From contig NZ_SGWZ01000001.1 in the NCBI RefSeq assembly GCF_004216755.1, positions 310,001 to 374,000 on the forward strand: 64,000 nt of DNA. The letters run 5' to 3'. This document shows, piece by piece, positions 8,613 to 17,059 of this stretch. Both the position numbers and the translations under genes were made by a program. The notes beneath the pieces were generated by a model. That model was not told where the DNA came from, ran no database searches, and saw only the letters and a program-made list of their open reading frames with translations. How positions within the stretch are numbered: the first letter of the stretch is position 1; every line of letters begins with the position of its first letter. Source of the DNA: Kerstersia gyiorum. Lineage in GTDB: Bacteria > Pseudomonadota > Gammaproteobacteria > Burkholderiales > Burkholderiaceae_B.

Positions 8613-9512
8613 ATGATGGCAAATGATTCCACGCAGGAAACCACTGCGCTGCCGCCAGCGCCGGTGGGCCGGAGCCTGGCGCATGACGCCTGGCGGCGCT
8701 TGCGCGCCAACCGTGCGGCCATGGTCAGCCTGGGCTTGCTGTGCCTGATCGCCGTGGTATGCGTGGTCGGCCCCTGGCTGACCGGCTGGCAACTGGATGA
8801 AGTCGATTGGGCCGCGTTCCGCGCGCCGCCTTCCTGGGATAGCGGGCACCTGGCGGGTACCGATGCCAATGGCCGGGATCTGCTCACGCGCACGTTCTAT
8901 GGTGGCCAGGTGTCTTTGTCGGTGGCGCTGGTGGCCAGCATCGTGGCGTTGCTGGTCGGCGTATTGTACGGAGCGGTGGCCGGGTTTGCCGGCGGGCGTG
9001 TGGATACCTTGATGATGCGTTTTGTCGACATCCTGTATTCCTTGCCGTTCCTGTTCCTGGTCATCCTGATGATGGTGGTGTTCGGTCGCAATATCCTGCT
9101 GATCTATGTGGCCATCGGGGCGGTCGAGTGGCTGGATATGGCGCGTATCGTGCGCGGCCAGACCCTGTCGCTCAAGCGCCGCGAGTTTGTCGAAGCGGCC
9201 CAGGCGCTGGGGGTACGCAGCCGGGACATCATCCTGCGTCACATCATTCCTAATCTGCTGGGGCCGGTCATGATCTACCTGACGCTCACGGTGCCCAAGG
9301 TCATCCTGCTGGAAAGCTTTCTGTCGTTCCTGGGCCTGGGCGTGCAGGAACCGCTGACCAGCTGGGGAGCGCTCATCAGCGAGGGCAAGGACATGATGGC
9401 GCGCGCGCCCTGGATGCTGCTGGTGCCGTCCGCTTTCCTGACGACGACTCTGTTCTGCCTCAATTTTCTCGGGGACGGTCTGCGCGACGCGCTGGACCCC
9501 CGCAGCCGCTGA
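8613..9512 (+). CDS. oppC: Dipeptide/oligopeptide ABC transporter permease, OppC/DppC type
   Basis: 299 residues with the OppC N-terminal domain (a single membrane helix in residues 35-55) and a five-helix permease domain. The cytoplasmic EAA-type loop is EAAQALGVRSRDIILRHIIPN near residue 195, and the segment LAGTDANGRDLLTR before helix 2 is typical of OppC/DppC/NikC. It is the heterodimer partner of OppB. It starts 5 bp after oppB and its stop codon TGA overlaps the ATG of the fused ATPase gene by one base, indicating translational coupling. Confidence 0.93.
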   Translation: MMANDSTQETTALPPAPVGRSLAHDAWRRLRANRAAMVSLGLLCLIAVVCVVGPWLTGWQLDEVDWAAFRAPPSWDSGHLAGTDANGRDLLTRTFYGGQVSLSVALVASIVALLVGVLYGAVAGFAGGRVDTLMMRFVDILYSLPFLFLVILMMVVFGRNILLIYVAIGAVEWLDMARIVRGQTLSLKRREFVEAAQALGVRSRDIILRHIIPNLLGPVMIYLTLTVPKVILLESFLSFLGLGVQEPLTSWGALISEGKDMMARAPWMLLVPSAFLTTTLFCLNFLGDGLRDALDPRSR

Positions 9513-11224
9513 TGGAGGCGCACGAAACCATGGAAGGCATGCTTGATCGGGAGGGCAAGCCCTGCGGTGGGGCAGCGCAGTCTTCGGCGGACGGGTTGGG
9601 CGACGTGCTGGTGCGGGTGCGTGGCCTGGGCGTGACCTTCAATACGGCGGACGGCCCGGTACAGGCGGTGCGTTCCGTTGGCTTCGACCTGCGTGCCGGA
9701 CAGACGCTGGCGCTGGTGGGCGAATCCGGCTCGGGAAAATCAGTGACGGCCTATGCGCTCATGCGCCTGCTGCCCGACAGCGCTGCCCTGACCGGCCGCA
9801 TCGAATACCAGGGCGAACTGCTGCTGAAATTGCCGGAAGCCCGTATGCGCCAGCTGCGTGGCAACGAAATCGCCATGGTGTTCCAGGAACCCATGACGGC
9901 ACTCAACCCCATGATGCGCATCGGCTTGCAGATCCGTGAGTCGCTCTATCGGCATACCGCGCTGCGCGGCCAGGCGGCGTGGGCGCGGGTCATCGAATTA
10001 TTGCAGCAGGTCGGCATTCCGGAACCGGAGCGGCGCTACCGCAGCTATCCGCATGAGTTGTCGGGCGGCCAGCGCCAGCGCGTGGTTATTGCCATGGCAT
10101 TGGCCTGCGGCCCCAAGGTACTGGTTGCGGACGAGCCGACCACGGCGCTGGATGTCACGGTACAGGCGCAGATCCTGGCATTGCTGCGCGACTTGCAGCA
10201 AAGGCTGGGCCTGGCGGTGTTGCTGATTACCCATGACCTTGGCATGGTGCGCCATGTCGCGGATACGGTTTGCGTCATGCGTGGCGGCGAGATGGTCGAG
10301 CAGGGGCCCTGTGCACGGGTGTTCAGCCAGCCGCGCCAGGCGTACACGCGCATGTTGCTGGCGGCGGAACCGCATGGCACGAAGCCGCCGGTCGATCCCG
10401 ATGCGCCGGTATTGCTGCAAGCGCGCGATATCGAAGTGGCATTTCCGCTGCGGCGTGGCCTGTTCCGCCGGCCGGAGCGCTTCGTTGCGGTGCATGGCGT
10501 CAGCCTGGATGTGCGCCGGGGGGAAACCGTGGGCATTGTCGGCGAATCGGGTTCGGGCAAGTCCACGCTGGGCCGGGCCTTGCTGAACCTGCTGCCGGCG
10601 CAGGGCACCCGGCGTTTCGATACGGCCGACCTGGCTCGCCTGAGCCCTGCCGCGATGCGGCCGTTGCGGCGGCGCATGCAGGTAGTGTTCCAGGACCCCT
10701 TTGGTTCACTGTCGCCGCGCATGACGGTGGGCGATATCATCGGCGAAGGACTGCGTGTGCACGAGCCGCAGCTGGGCCGGGCGGAACGCGAGCGCAGCAT
10801 TGCCCAGGCCATGAGCGACGTGCGTCTGGACCCGGCGATGCGCAATCGCTATCCGCATGAGTTCTCGGGCGGGCAGCGCCAGCGCATTGCCATCGCCCGG
10901 GCCGTGATCCTGCGGCCGGAATTCCTGTTGCTCGATGAGCCCACCTCGGCGCTGGACCGTTCCGTCCAGGCCGAGGTGCTGGACCTGCTGCGCGACCTGC
11001 AGCAGCGCTACCGGATGTCCTACCTGTTCATCAGCCATGACCTTGCCGTGGTCCGCGCCATGGCCGACACCTTGCTGGTCATGCGTGCCGGCGCAGTGGT
11101 CGAGCAGGGGACGGCCAGCGAAATCTTTGCCGCGCCCCAGCATGCCTACACGAAGGCCCTGCTGGCTGCCGCGTTCTGGCGCGACGGCGCGCAGGAACAC
11201 CGAGTTTCCGGACAGGAGCAATAA
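9512..11224 (+). CDS. oppDF: Fused dual ATPase of oligopeptide ABC transporter (OppD-OppF type)
   Basis: 570 residues holding two complete ABC ATPase domains. Domain 1 (about 30-285) has Walker A GESGSGKS, signature LSGGQRQRV and Walker B VLVADEPT; domain 2 (about 297-560) has GESGSGKS, FSGGQRQRI and LLLDEPT. Each is followed by a short OppD/F-type tail. The single chain replaces separate OppD and OppF and powers the OppBC permease. Fusions of this kind are known in proteobacteria (YejF/GsiA-like). The start overlaps the oppC stop; a second ATG six codons in is possible. Confidence 0.93.
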   Translation: MEAHETMEGMLDREGKPCGGAAQSSADGLGDVLVRVRGLGVTFNTADGPVQAVRSVGFDLRAGQTLALVGESGSGKSVTAYALMRLLPDSAALTGRIEYQGELLLKLPEARMRQLRGNEIAMVFQEPMTALNPMMRIGLQIRESLYRHTALRGQAAWARVIELLQQVGIPEPERRYRSYPHELSGGQRQRVVIAMALACGPKVLVADEPTTALDVTVQAQILALLRDLQQRLGLAVLLITHDLGMVRHVADTVCVMRGGEMVEQGPCARVFSQPRQAYTRMLLAAEPHGTKPPVDPDAPVLLQARDIEVAFPLRRGLFRRPERFVAVHGVSLDVRRGETVGIVGESGSGKSTLGRALLNLLPAQGTRRFDTADLARLSPAAMRPLRRRMQVVFQDPFGSLSPRMTVGDIIGEGLRVHEPQLGRAERERSIAQAMSDVRLDPAMRNRYPHEFSGGQRQRIAIARAVILRPEFLLLDEPTSALDRSVQAEVLDLLRDLQQRYRMSYLFISHDLAVVRAMADTLLVMRAGAVVEQGTASEIFAAPQHAYTKALLAAAFWRDGAQEHRVSGQEQ

Positions 11225-11226
11225 CC

Positions 11227-11493
11227 ATGGAATGTCGCCCGGATTGCGGCGCGTGTTGCACCGCGCCCTCCATCAGCAGCCCGATTCCCGGCATGCCGCA
11301 AGGCAAGCCCGCCGGCGTGCGTTGCGTACAGCTCGACGAGCGCGAGCGCTGCCGGATTTTTGGACAGCCCGGCCGTCCGGCTGTCTGTGCCTCGCTGATG
11401 CCGAGCGCGCAAATGTGTGGCAATTCACGCGAAGCAGCCATGCAATGGCTGCTCTGGCTGGAATACCAGACCCAGCCGTCCTGTACGGTCTGA
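11227..11493 (+). CDS. YkgJ-family cysteine-cluster protein
   Basis: An 88-residue protein with the N-terminal CRPDCGACC cluster and later cysteines (CVQLD, CRIFG, CASLMPSAQMCG), the pattern of the YkgJ/CxxCxxCC family thought to bind Zn or Fe-S. It begins 2 bp after the fused ATPase gene (ribosome site AGGAGCAATAACC), so it is in the opp operon. No transport role is known for the family; metal binding is from the family, not shown here. Confidence 0.8.
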   Translation: MECRPDCGACCTAPSISSPIPGMPQGKPAGVRCVQLDERERCRIFGQPGRPAVCASLMPSAQMCGNSREAAMQWLLWLEYQTQPSCTV

Positions 11494-11502
11494 AGGATGG
11501 GC

Positions 11503-11522
11503 CATGCTGCGGATGCAGCATG
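11503..11522 (+). terminator. Short hairpin after ykgJ, weak terminator candidate
   Basis: CATGCTGC pairs with GCAGCATG across a GGAT loop, 9 bp after the ykgJ stop, followed by ATAAATAA rather than a clean T-run. It may end the opp operon. Confidence 0.35.
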
Positions 11523-11742
11523 ATAAATAACTGAAAAACCAGCGGAATGCATATTCCTGCCAGCGTTGCCGTCCTCGCGCATCTTTATCCCATCTAGGTG
11601 TTTCCGATAGGAGGAATGGAGCGATTTTCCGTCAAATATCGCTTCCCAAACCCAGTGGGCCTGATTAACCTATTAACAACATCAAAAAACAGCCGGTTGC
11701 CTTCGGAAACAGAGGTAAACAGCCGGTACAGGAGACAAAACC

Positions 11743-12906
11743 ATGCGTAAGCCTTTCACTATGCATGCGGCGGCTGCCGCGATTTTCCTGAGCCTGCCCA
11801 TGATCGCAGGCGCGCAAGTCAAAGTGGGCGTGACGGTTTCCAGCACCGGCCCGGCCGCGTCGCTGGGTATCCCCGAGCGCAATACCGTGGCCTTGCTGCC
11901 CAAGGAAGTGGCTGGCCAGACCATCGAATGGATCGTTCTGGACGACGCGACCGATACCACGCAGTCGGTGAAGAACTCCCGCAAGCTGGTGTCCGAAGAC
12001 AAGGTTGACGTGCTGGTCGGTACGTCCGTCACTCCGGGTTCGCTGGCCATGGTGGATGTGGCGGCCGAATCCCAGGTGCCCATGATCAGCGTGGCGGCCA
12101 GCGCCAAGATCGTCGAGCCGCAGGATGACAAGCGCCGCTGGGTCTTCAAGACGCCGCAGAATGATGCGCTGATGGCCGAAGCCCTGGCCGATGCCATGGT
12201 CAAGGCCAACGTCAAGACGCTGGGCTTCATCGGTTTTGCCGACGCCTATGGCGACGGCTGGCTGGACGTGATGAAGCAGGCTGCCGAAGCCAAGGGCATC
12301 AAGTTGACGGCAGTTGAGAAATACGGCCGTACCGACACCAGTGTGACGGGCCAGGTACTCAAGCTGGTCGGCGCGCGTCCGGATGCCATCCTGATTGCTG
12401 GCGCCGGTACGCCGTCGGCCCTGCCGCAAAAGGAATTGCGTACCCGCAACTACGGCGGCCAGATCTACCAGACCCACGGCGCAGCCAACAATGACGTCCT
12501 GCGCGTCTGCGGCAAGGATTGCGATGGCATGTTGCTGCCCAGCGGCCCGCTGCTGGTGGCGGCCCAGTTGCCCGACAGCAATCCGGTCAAGCAGACCGCG
12601 CTGGCCTATACCCAGGCCTATGAGCAGGCGCATGGCGCCGGCACGACGAACACCTTCGGCGGCCATATGTGGGATGCCGGCCAGCTGATCGTCGCGGCCG
12701 TGCCCGAAGCACTCAAGAGCGGTGCCAAGCCTGGCACGGCGGAGTTCCGCGCCGCGTTGCGCGATGCGCTGGAAAACATCAAGAACCTGCCGGTGTCGCA
12801 AGGCGTGTTCAACATGTCGCCGACCGACCATGCAGGCTTCGACGAGCGCGCCCGCGTGATCGTCAAGGTCGAAGACGGCAAGTGGGTGTACCAGCCCGAT
12901 CTGTAA
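11743..12906 (+). CDS. livK: Branched-chain amino acid-type ABC transporter substrate-binding protein (cluster 1)
   Basis: 387 residues: signal peptide of about 24 residues (MRKPFTMHAAAAAIFLSLPM, cleavage after AGA) and a periplasmic-binding-protein-like I fold (KVGVTVSSTGPAASLGIPERN, then DDATDTTQSVKN, VDVLVGTSVTPGSLA). The group binds branched-chain amino acids, amides or aromatic acids; the ligand is not predictable. An AT-rich promoter region containing CCTATTAACAAC lies about 70 bp upstream and an AGGAGACAAAACC ribosome site precedes the ATG. It is the first gene of livK-livH-livMG-livF, with a hairpin separating it from livH. Confidence 0.9.
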   Translation: MRKPFTMHAAAAAIFLSLPMIAGAQVKVGVTVSSTGPAASLGIPERNTVALLPKEVAGQTIEWIVLDDATDTTQSVKNSRKLVSEDKVDVLVGTSVTPGSLAMVDVAAESQVPMISVAASAKIVEPQDDKRRWVFKTPQNDALMAEALADAMVKANVKTLGFIGFADAYGDGWLDVMKQAAEAKGIKLTAVEKYGRTDTSVTGQVLKLVGARPDAILIAGAGTPSALPQKELRTRNYGGQIYQTHGAANNDVLRVCGKDCDGMLLPSGPLLVAAQLPDSNPVKQTALAYTQAYEQAHGAGTTNTFGGHMWDAGQLIVAAVPEALKSGAKPGTAEFRAALRDALENIKNLPVSQGVFNMSPTDHAGFDERARVIVKVEDGKWVYQPDL

Positions 12907-12961
12907 GGCATCGTGCGTCCGGCGCCCGGCCTGGTACAACAGGCAGGGCGCCAGCGGTGCG

Positions 12962-12993
12962 CCGGCAAGGCCGTCGGGGGACAGCCTTGCCGG
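12962..12993 (+). other. Perfect stem-loop between livK and livH (cluster 1)
   Basis: A 10-bp perfect stem (CCGGCAAGGC with GCCTTGCCGG, 12-nt loop) lies in the 291-bp gap after livK. No T-run follows. It occupies the same position as the hairpins after tctC and after the livK gene of cluster 3. The rest of the gap (12907-13197) holds no recognisable gene. Confidence 0.55.
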
Positions 12994-13197
12994 GTGGCGA
13001 AGCAAGGCGGCTCGCGGGTTGCCGGGCTTCACTGGCTGAACAGGTGTGGCGCCGGCGGTCCTGCCGACTCGCATCTGCCGCGCTGTTCACCGTCATCATG
13101 GCCGGAGCATCCGGCTGCGATGGAAACGGGGAGGGCGCGTCGTTTTCACGGTGGTCAGGACAAATTCCGGCCACCGGGCTTCACAAGGTGGTTCTAG

Positions 13198-14235
13198 ATG
13201 GATTCCACAATTGCGCTGATCCTGTTGCAGGATGGCATTGTCAACGGCGCTATCTATGCCCTGCTGGGCATGGCGCTGGTTCTCGTGTTCGCGGTCACCC
13301 GCGTCATTTTCATACCTCAGGGCGAATTCGTGGCCTTTGGCGCGCTGACGCTGGCCATGCTGGGCGACGGCCGCGTGCCGGGTACCGCCTATCTGCTGCC
13401 CTTGCTGGGGGGCCTTGCGTTCATCCTCGAATTGCTGCGCAGTGCGCGTACGCGCAACTATGCCGGCCTGGGACGCTCGGCCATCACTTTCCTGGCGTTA
13501 CCCTTGCTGCTGTTGTGGCTCACCCTCAGCTACGCCGGGCCGGACAATTCGTTGTGGCTGAACATGCTGCTGACGCTGGCGCTGGTCACGCCCATGGGGT
13601 CCATGGTCTATCGCATTGTCTACCAGCCGCTGGCCGAAGCCACGGTACTGGTGCTGCTGATCGTGTCCGTGGCCGTGCACTTTGCACTGACTGGCCTGGC
13701 GCTGGTGTTCTTCGGGGCCGAAGGCTGGCGCACGCCTGCCTTCGTCAACGGCATGGTGGACCTGGGCTTCACCACGGTGCCGGCGCAGAGCCTGTTCGTC
13801 GTCGGTACCTGCGCGGTGCTGATCTTGGCGCTGTGGCTTTTCTTCGGCAAGACCCTGTACGGCCGTGCCTTGCGTGCGACCGCAGTGAATCGGCGTGGCG
13901 CGCGCCTGGTCGGCATCAGCACGAGCATGTCCGGCAGCCTCACCTTCACGTTGGCCGTCGCCATCGGCGCGATGTCGGGCATGCTGATCGCGCCCATCAC
14001 CACGGTGTACTACGACACGGGGTTCCTGATCGGCCTGAAGGGCTTCGTCGGCGCCATTATCGGCGGCCTGTCCAGTTATCCGGTGGCTGCCGCCGGTTCG
14101 TTGCTGGTCGGCGTGCTGGAAGCGTTCTCGTCATTCTGGGCCAGCGCCTACAAGGAGGTAATCGTATTCACGCTGATCATTCCGGTACTGGTCTGGCGCT
14201 CGCTTTCCAGCCACCACACGGATGATGAGGAGTAA
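13198..14235 (+). CDS. livH: LivH-type ABC permease (cluster 1)
   Basis: 345 residues, longer than the usual 290-310 because of an extra hydrophilic/hydrophobic stretch near residues 75-110. The LivH core is clear: LLQDGIVNGAIYALLGMALVLVF at the N-terminus, GRALRATAVNRRGARLVGIS (ATPase-contacting loop, residues ~220-240) and KGFVGAIIGGLSSYPVAAAG (~280). It forms the inner-membrane channel with the LivM half of the next protein. Its stop lies 4 bp before the livMG start. Confidence 0.9.
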   Translation: MDSTIALILLQDGIVNGAIYALLGMALVLVFAVTRVIFIPQGEFVAFGALTLAMLGDGRVPGTAYLLPLLGGLAFILELLRSARTRNYAGLGRSAITFLALPLLLLWLTLSYAGPDNSLWLNMLLTLALVTPMGSMVYRIVYQPLAEATVLVLLIVSVAVHFALTGLALVFFGAEGWRTPAFVNGMVDLGFTTVPAQSLFVVGTCAVLILALWLFFGKTLYGRALRATAVNRRGARLVGISTSMSGSLTFTLAVAIGAMSGMLIAPITTVYYDTGFLIGLKGFVGAIIGGLSSYPVAAAGSLLVGVLEAFSSFWASAYKEVIVFTLIIPVLVWRSLSSHHTDDEE

Positions 14236-14239
14236 GGCC

Positions 14240-16075
14240 ATGAACCGCATTCTTCTTGCCATCTTCCTCGTGCTGCTGGCGGCGCTGCCCATGCTGGGCG
14301 CGACGCCTGAATTCTGGATTACCCAGCTCAACTACATCGGCCTGGCCAGCCTGGTCGTGCTCGGCCTGGTGCTGCTGACCGGCGTGGGCGGCCTGACTTC
14401 CTTCGGGCAGGCGGCCTTCGTTGGGCTGGGAGCCTATACCACCGCCTTGCTCACCGTGACCTATGGCTGGTCGCCCTGGCTGACGCTGCCCGTGGGCCTG
14501 CTGTTGACAGCGGCCGTCGCCTGGCTGCTGGGGGCGATCACCCTGCGCCTGTCGGGTCACTTCCTGCCGCTGGGCACGATTGCCTGGGGCCTGTCGCTGT
14601 ACTTTCTGTTCGGCAACATCGACGCGCTGGGCAAGCACGACGGTATTGCCGGCATCGAGCCCATCAGCCTGTTCGGCGTATCGCTGGCCAATGGGCGCTA
14701 CATGTACTACCTGATCTGGGTCGTCGTGCTGCTGGCGCTCTGGGCGACGCGCAACCTGCTGTCCTCGCGTCCGGGGCGCGCCATCCGGGCGCTGAAGAGC
14801 GGCGCCGGCATGGCGGAATCCATGGGCGTGAACACGGCCGGCTATAAAGTCGTGATCTTTGTCTGGGCGGCGCTGCTGGCCTGCATTTCCGGCTGGCTCT
14901 ATGCACACATGCAGCGTGCCGTCAGCCCCAGCCCCTTTGGCCTGAACTACGGTATCGAATACCTGTTCATGGCAGTGATCGGCGGCGCCGGCTATGTCTG
15001 GGGCGCCATCTTGGGGGCGGCGGTCATCCTGCTGCTGCGCGACCAGTTGCAGAACTGGCTGCCGCGCCTGCTGGACACCAACGTCAACTTCGAGATGATC
15101 GTCTTTGGCGTGCTGATGATCCTGATGCTGCAATATGCCCGTGATGGCCTGTGGCCCATCCTGGCAGGATGGTGGGGCCAGATCACCGGCGCCAGCCGTT
15201 CGCAGCGCCAGCTGGCGCCGCCGCCGGCCGCGCCCGAATTGCCCCGGCGTGAGAAGCCCAAGGCCGGTGATGTGGTGCTGGAGGTTGATGCCATCCGCAA
15301 GCAGTTCGGCGGCCTCGTGGCGGTCAATGACATCAGCTTCACTGTGCGCGCCGGGGAAATCATGGGTCTGATCGGGCCGAACGGCGCCGGCAAGAGCACC
15401 ACGTTCAACCTCATCAGCGGGGTCCTGCCCCTGACGCGCGGCGAAGTGCGCTTCCTGGGCGAACGCATAGACAGCAAGCCTGCGCGGACCATCGCCCGCA
15501 TGGGCGTGGGCCGTACCTTCCAGCACGTGCAGCTGCTGCCGGGCATGACGGTGCTCGAGAACGTGGCGCTGGGCGCGCACCTGCGCTCGGATGTCAGCGT
15601 GATGGCGGGTGCCTTGCATACCGACCGCGATCGCGAAGCCCAATTGCTGCATGAAGCTGCCGAGCAACTCAAGCGTGTGGGCCTGGGCGACTACCTGTAT
15701 GAACAGGCGGGCAATCTGGCGCTGGGCCAGCAGCGCATCCTGGAAATTGCGCGTGCGCTGGCCTGCGACCCGGTGCTGCTGTTGCTCGACGAACCCGCGG
15801 CTGGCCTGCGCTACAAGGAAAAGCAGGAGTTGGCGCAGGTGCTGGAAAACCTGCGCAGCCAGGGCATGAGCATCCTGCTGGTGGAACACGATATGGATTT
15901 TGTGATGCGCCTGACCGACCACCTGGTGGTGATGGATTTTGGCACCAAGCTGGCCGAGGGCCTGCCAGCGGAAGTGCAGCAGAACCCGGCCGTGCTGGAG
16001 GCCTATCTGGGCGGTATTGATGATGATTTGCCCGAGGATATCCAGGGCGCGCCGGCTGGCGGAGGTGTGCAATGA
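14240..16075 (+). CDS. livMG: Fused LivM permease - LivG ATPase (cluster 1)
   Basis: 611 residues made of a LivM permease (about 1-315, with FGQAAFVGLGAYTTALL, GRAIRALKSGAGMAESMGV and the FMAVIGGAGYVWGAILG loop), a linker rich in Pro/Ala/Arg (about 316-345), and a LivG ATPase (about 348-600: Walker A GPNGAGKST, signature region LALGQQRILEIARAL, Walker B LLLLDEP). Residues AAGLRYKEKQ after Walker B are LivG-like. The join is continuous with no stop or frameshift, so it is a genuine fusion. Start chosen at 14240 with GAGGAG 8 bp upstream. The livF start overlaps its stop by 4 bp. Confidence 0.93.
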   Translation: MNRILLAIFLVLLAALPMLGATPEFWITQLNYIGLASLVVLGLVLLTGVGGLTSFGQAAFVGLGAYTTALLTVTYGWSPWLTLPVGLLLTAAVAWLLGAITLRLSGHFLPLGTIAWGLSLYFLFGNIDALGKHDGIAGIEPISLFGVSLANGRYMYYLIWVVVLLALWATRNLLSSRPGRAIRALKSGAGMAESMGVNTAGYKVVIFVWAALLACISGWLYAHMQRAVSPSPFGLNYGIEYLFMAVIGGAGYVWGAILGAAVILLLRDQLQNWLPRLLDTNVNFEMIVFGVLMILMLQYARDGLWPILAGWWGQITGASRSQRQLAPPPAAPELPRREKPKAGDVVLEVDAIRKQFGGLVAVNDISFTVRAGEIMGLIGPNGAGKSTTFNLISGVLPLTRGEVRFLGERIDSKPARTIARMGVGRTFQHVQLLPGMTVLENVALGAHLRSDVSVMAGALHTDRDREAQLLHEAAEQLKRVGLGDYLYEQAGNLALGQQRILEIARALACDPVLLLLDEPAAGLRYKEKQELAQVLENLRSQGMSILLVEHDMDFVMRLTDHLVVMDFGTKLAEGLPAEVQQNPAVLEAYLGGIDDDLPEDIQGAPAGGGVQ

Positions 16076-16824
16076 GTACTGCGCCCATTCTTGAAGTCAG
16101 TGATCTTTCGGCCCGCTATGGCAAGGTCGGTGCGCTTGCTGGCGCTACCCTGACGGTGCCCAGGGGCAGCATCGTGACCGTCATCGGCGCCAATGGCGCC
16201 GGCAAGTCGACCATGCTCAATGCCGTGATGGGCGCCTTGCCGCAGACCGGTCATGCGGCTGGCGTGGTGCGCTACGACGGCAAGGATGTTTCCGGTTGGC
16301 AGGTGGAGCGCCGTGTGGCGGTCGGCATGTCCCTGGTGCCGGAGCGGCGCGAGCTGTTCGGCAGCATGTCGGTGGAAGATAACCTGCTGCTGGGCGGGTT
16401 CCGGCGTTACCGTGCCCGCGAGGCCGGCTGGCGCGGCACGCTTGACGAGGTGTTCGACCTGTTTCCGCGTTTGCGCGAGCGCCGTGCGCAGCAGGCCGGC
16501 ACCTTGTCGGGTGGGGAACGCCAGATGCTGGCCGTGGGCCGGGCGCTGATGGCGCGGCCCGCGCTGCTGATGCTCGACGAGCCCAGCCTGGGGCTGGCGC
16601 CGCGCATCGTGCGCGAGATTTTCCACATCATTGCCCGCTTGCGGGACACCGGCGTGGCCATCCTGCTGGTCGAACAGAATGCGCGGGCCGCCCTGCAGGT
16701 GGCTGACTACGGCTATGTGCTGGAAACCGGCGAGATCAGTCTGCATGGCCCGGCCCGCGAACTGGCCAGCGACCCCAGGGTGATCGAAAGCTACCTGGGC
16801 CTGGGGCGCGAGCGCAAGGAATAG
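16072..16824 (+). CDS. livF: LivF-type ABC ATPase (cluster 1)
   Basis: 250 residues, one ABC ATPase domain with Walker A GANGAGKST, the LivF-typical EGRR-like segment LVPERRELFGSMSVEDNLLLG, signature LSGGERQML and Walker B LLMLDEPSLGLAP. It should pair with the LivG domain of the fused upstream protein to drive the LivH/LivM channel. The ATG overlaps the livMG stop (ATGA). It is the last gene of the cluster; a strong terminator follows 21 bp later. Confidence 0.93.
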   Translation: MSTAPILEVSDLSARYGKVGALAGATLTVPRGSIVTVIGANGAGKSTMLNAVMGALPQTGHAAGVVRYDGKDVSGWQVERRVAVGMSLVPERRELFGSMSVEDNLLLGGFRRYRAREAGWRGTLDEVFDLFPRLRERRAQQAGTLSGGERQMLAVGRALMARPALLMLDEPSLGLAPRIVREIFHIIARLRDTGVAILLVEQNARAALQVADYGYVLETGEISLHGPARELASDPRVIESYLGLGRERKE

Positions 16825-16845
16825 CCGCACCCGAGCGCGGGATGA

Positions 16846-16881
16846 GCCGGTGCGCCTGGCGTCAGGCGCACCGGCTTTTTT
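16846..16881 (+). terminator. Rho-independent terminator of liv cluster 1
   Basis: A perfect 13-bp stem (GCCGGTGCGCCTG paired with CAGGCGCACCGGC, loop GCGT) is followed directly by TTTTTT, 21 bp after the livF stop. Confidence 0.93.
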
Positions 16882-17059
16882 CGTGCGGCAGGAATTCCAG
16901 TTATAAAGAGGACTGGTAAAGATAGTCGGAAATTGTATTGGCCGGCGCCCGGCATACATGCGTTAATCAGAACTTGCGTGGCCTATCGGTTGGGTCTTCG
17001 GCGTGTACGCATGGCTGGCCTGGGTCCGTGTTTAACACTATGCGATCACGAGGTGACTG

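Noticed and set aside
14177..16072. Long open frame (631 codons) on the minus strand opposite the LivM-LivG gene
   Set aside because: Its composition (Gln/His/Arg/Ala-rich) is typical of an antisense shadow in GC-rich DNA, with no domain or ribosome site; the plus-strand gene has all motifs.
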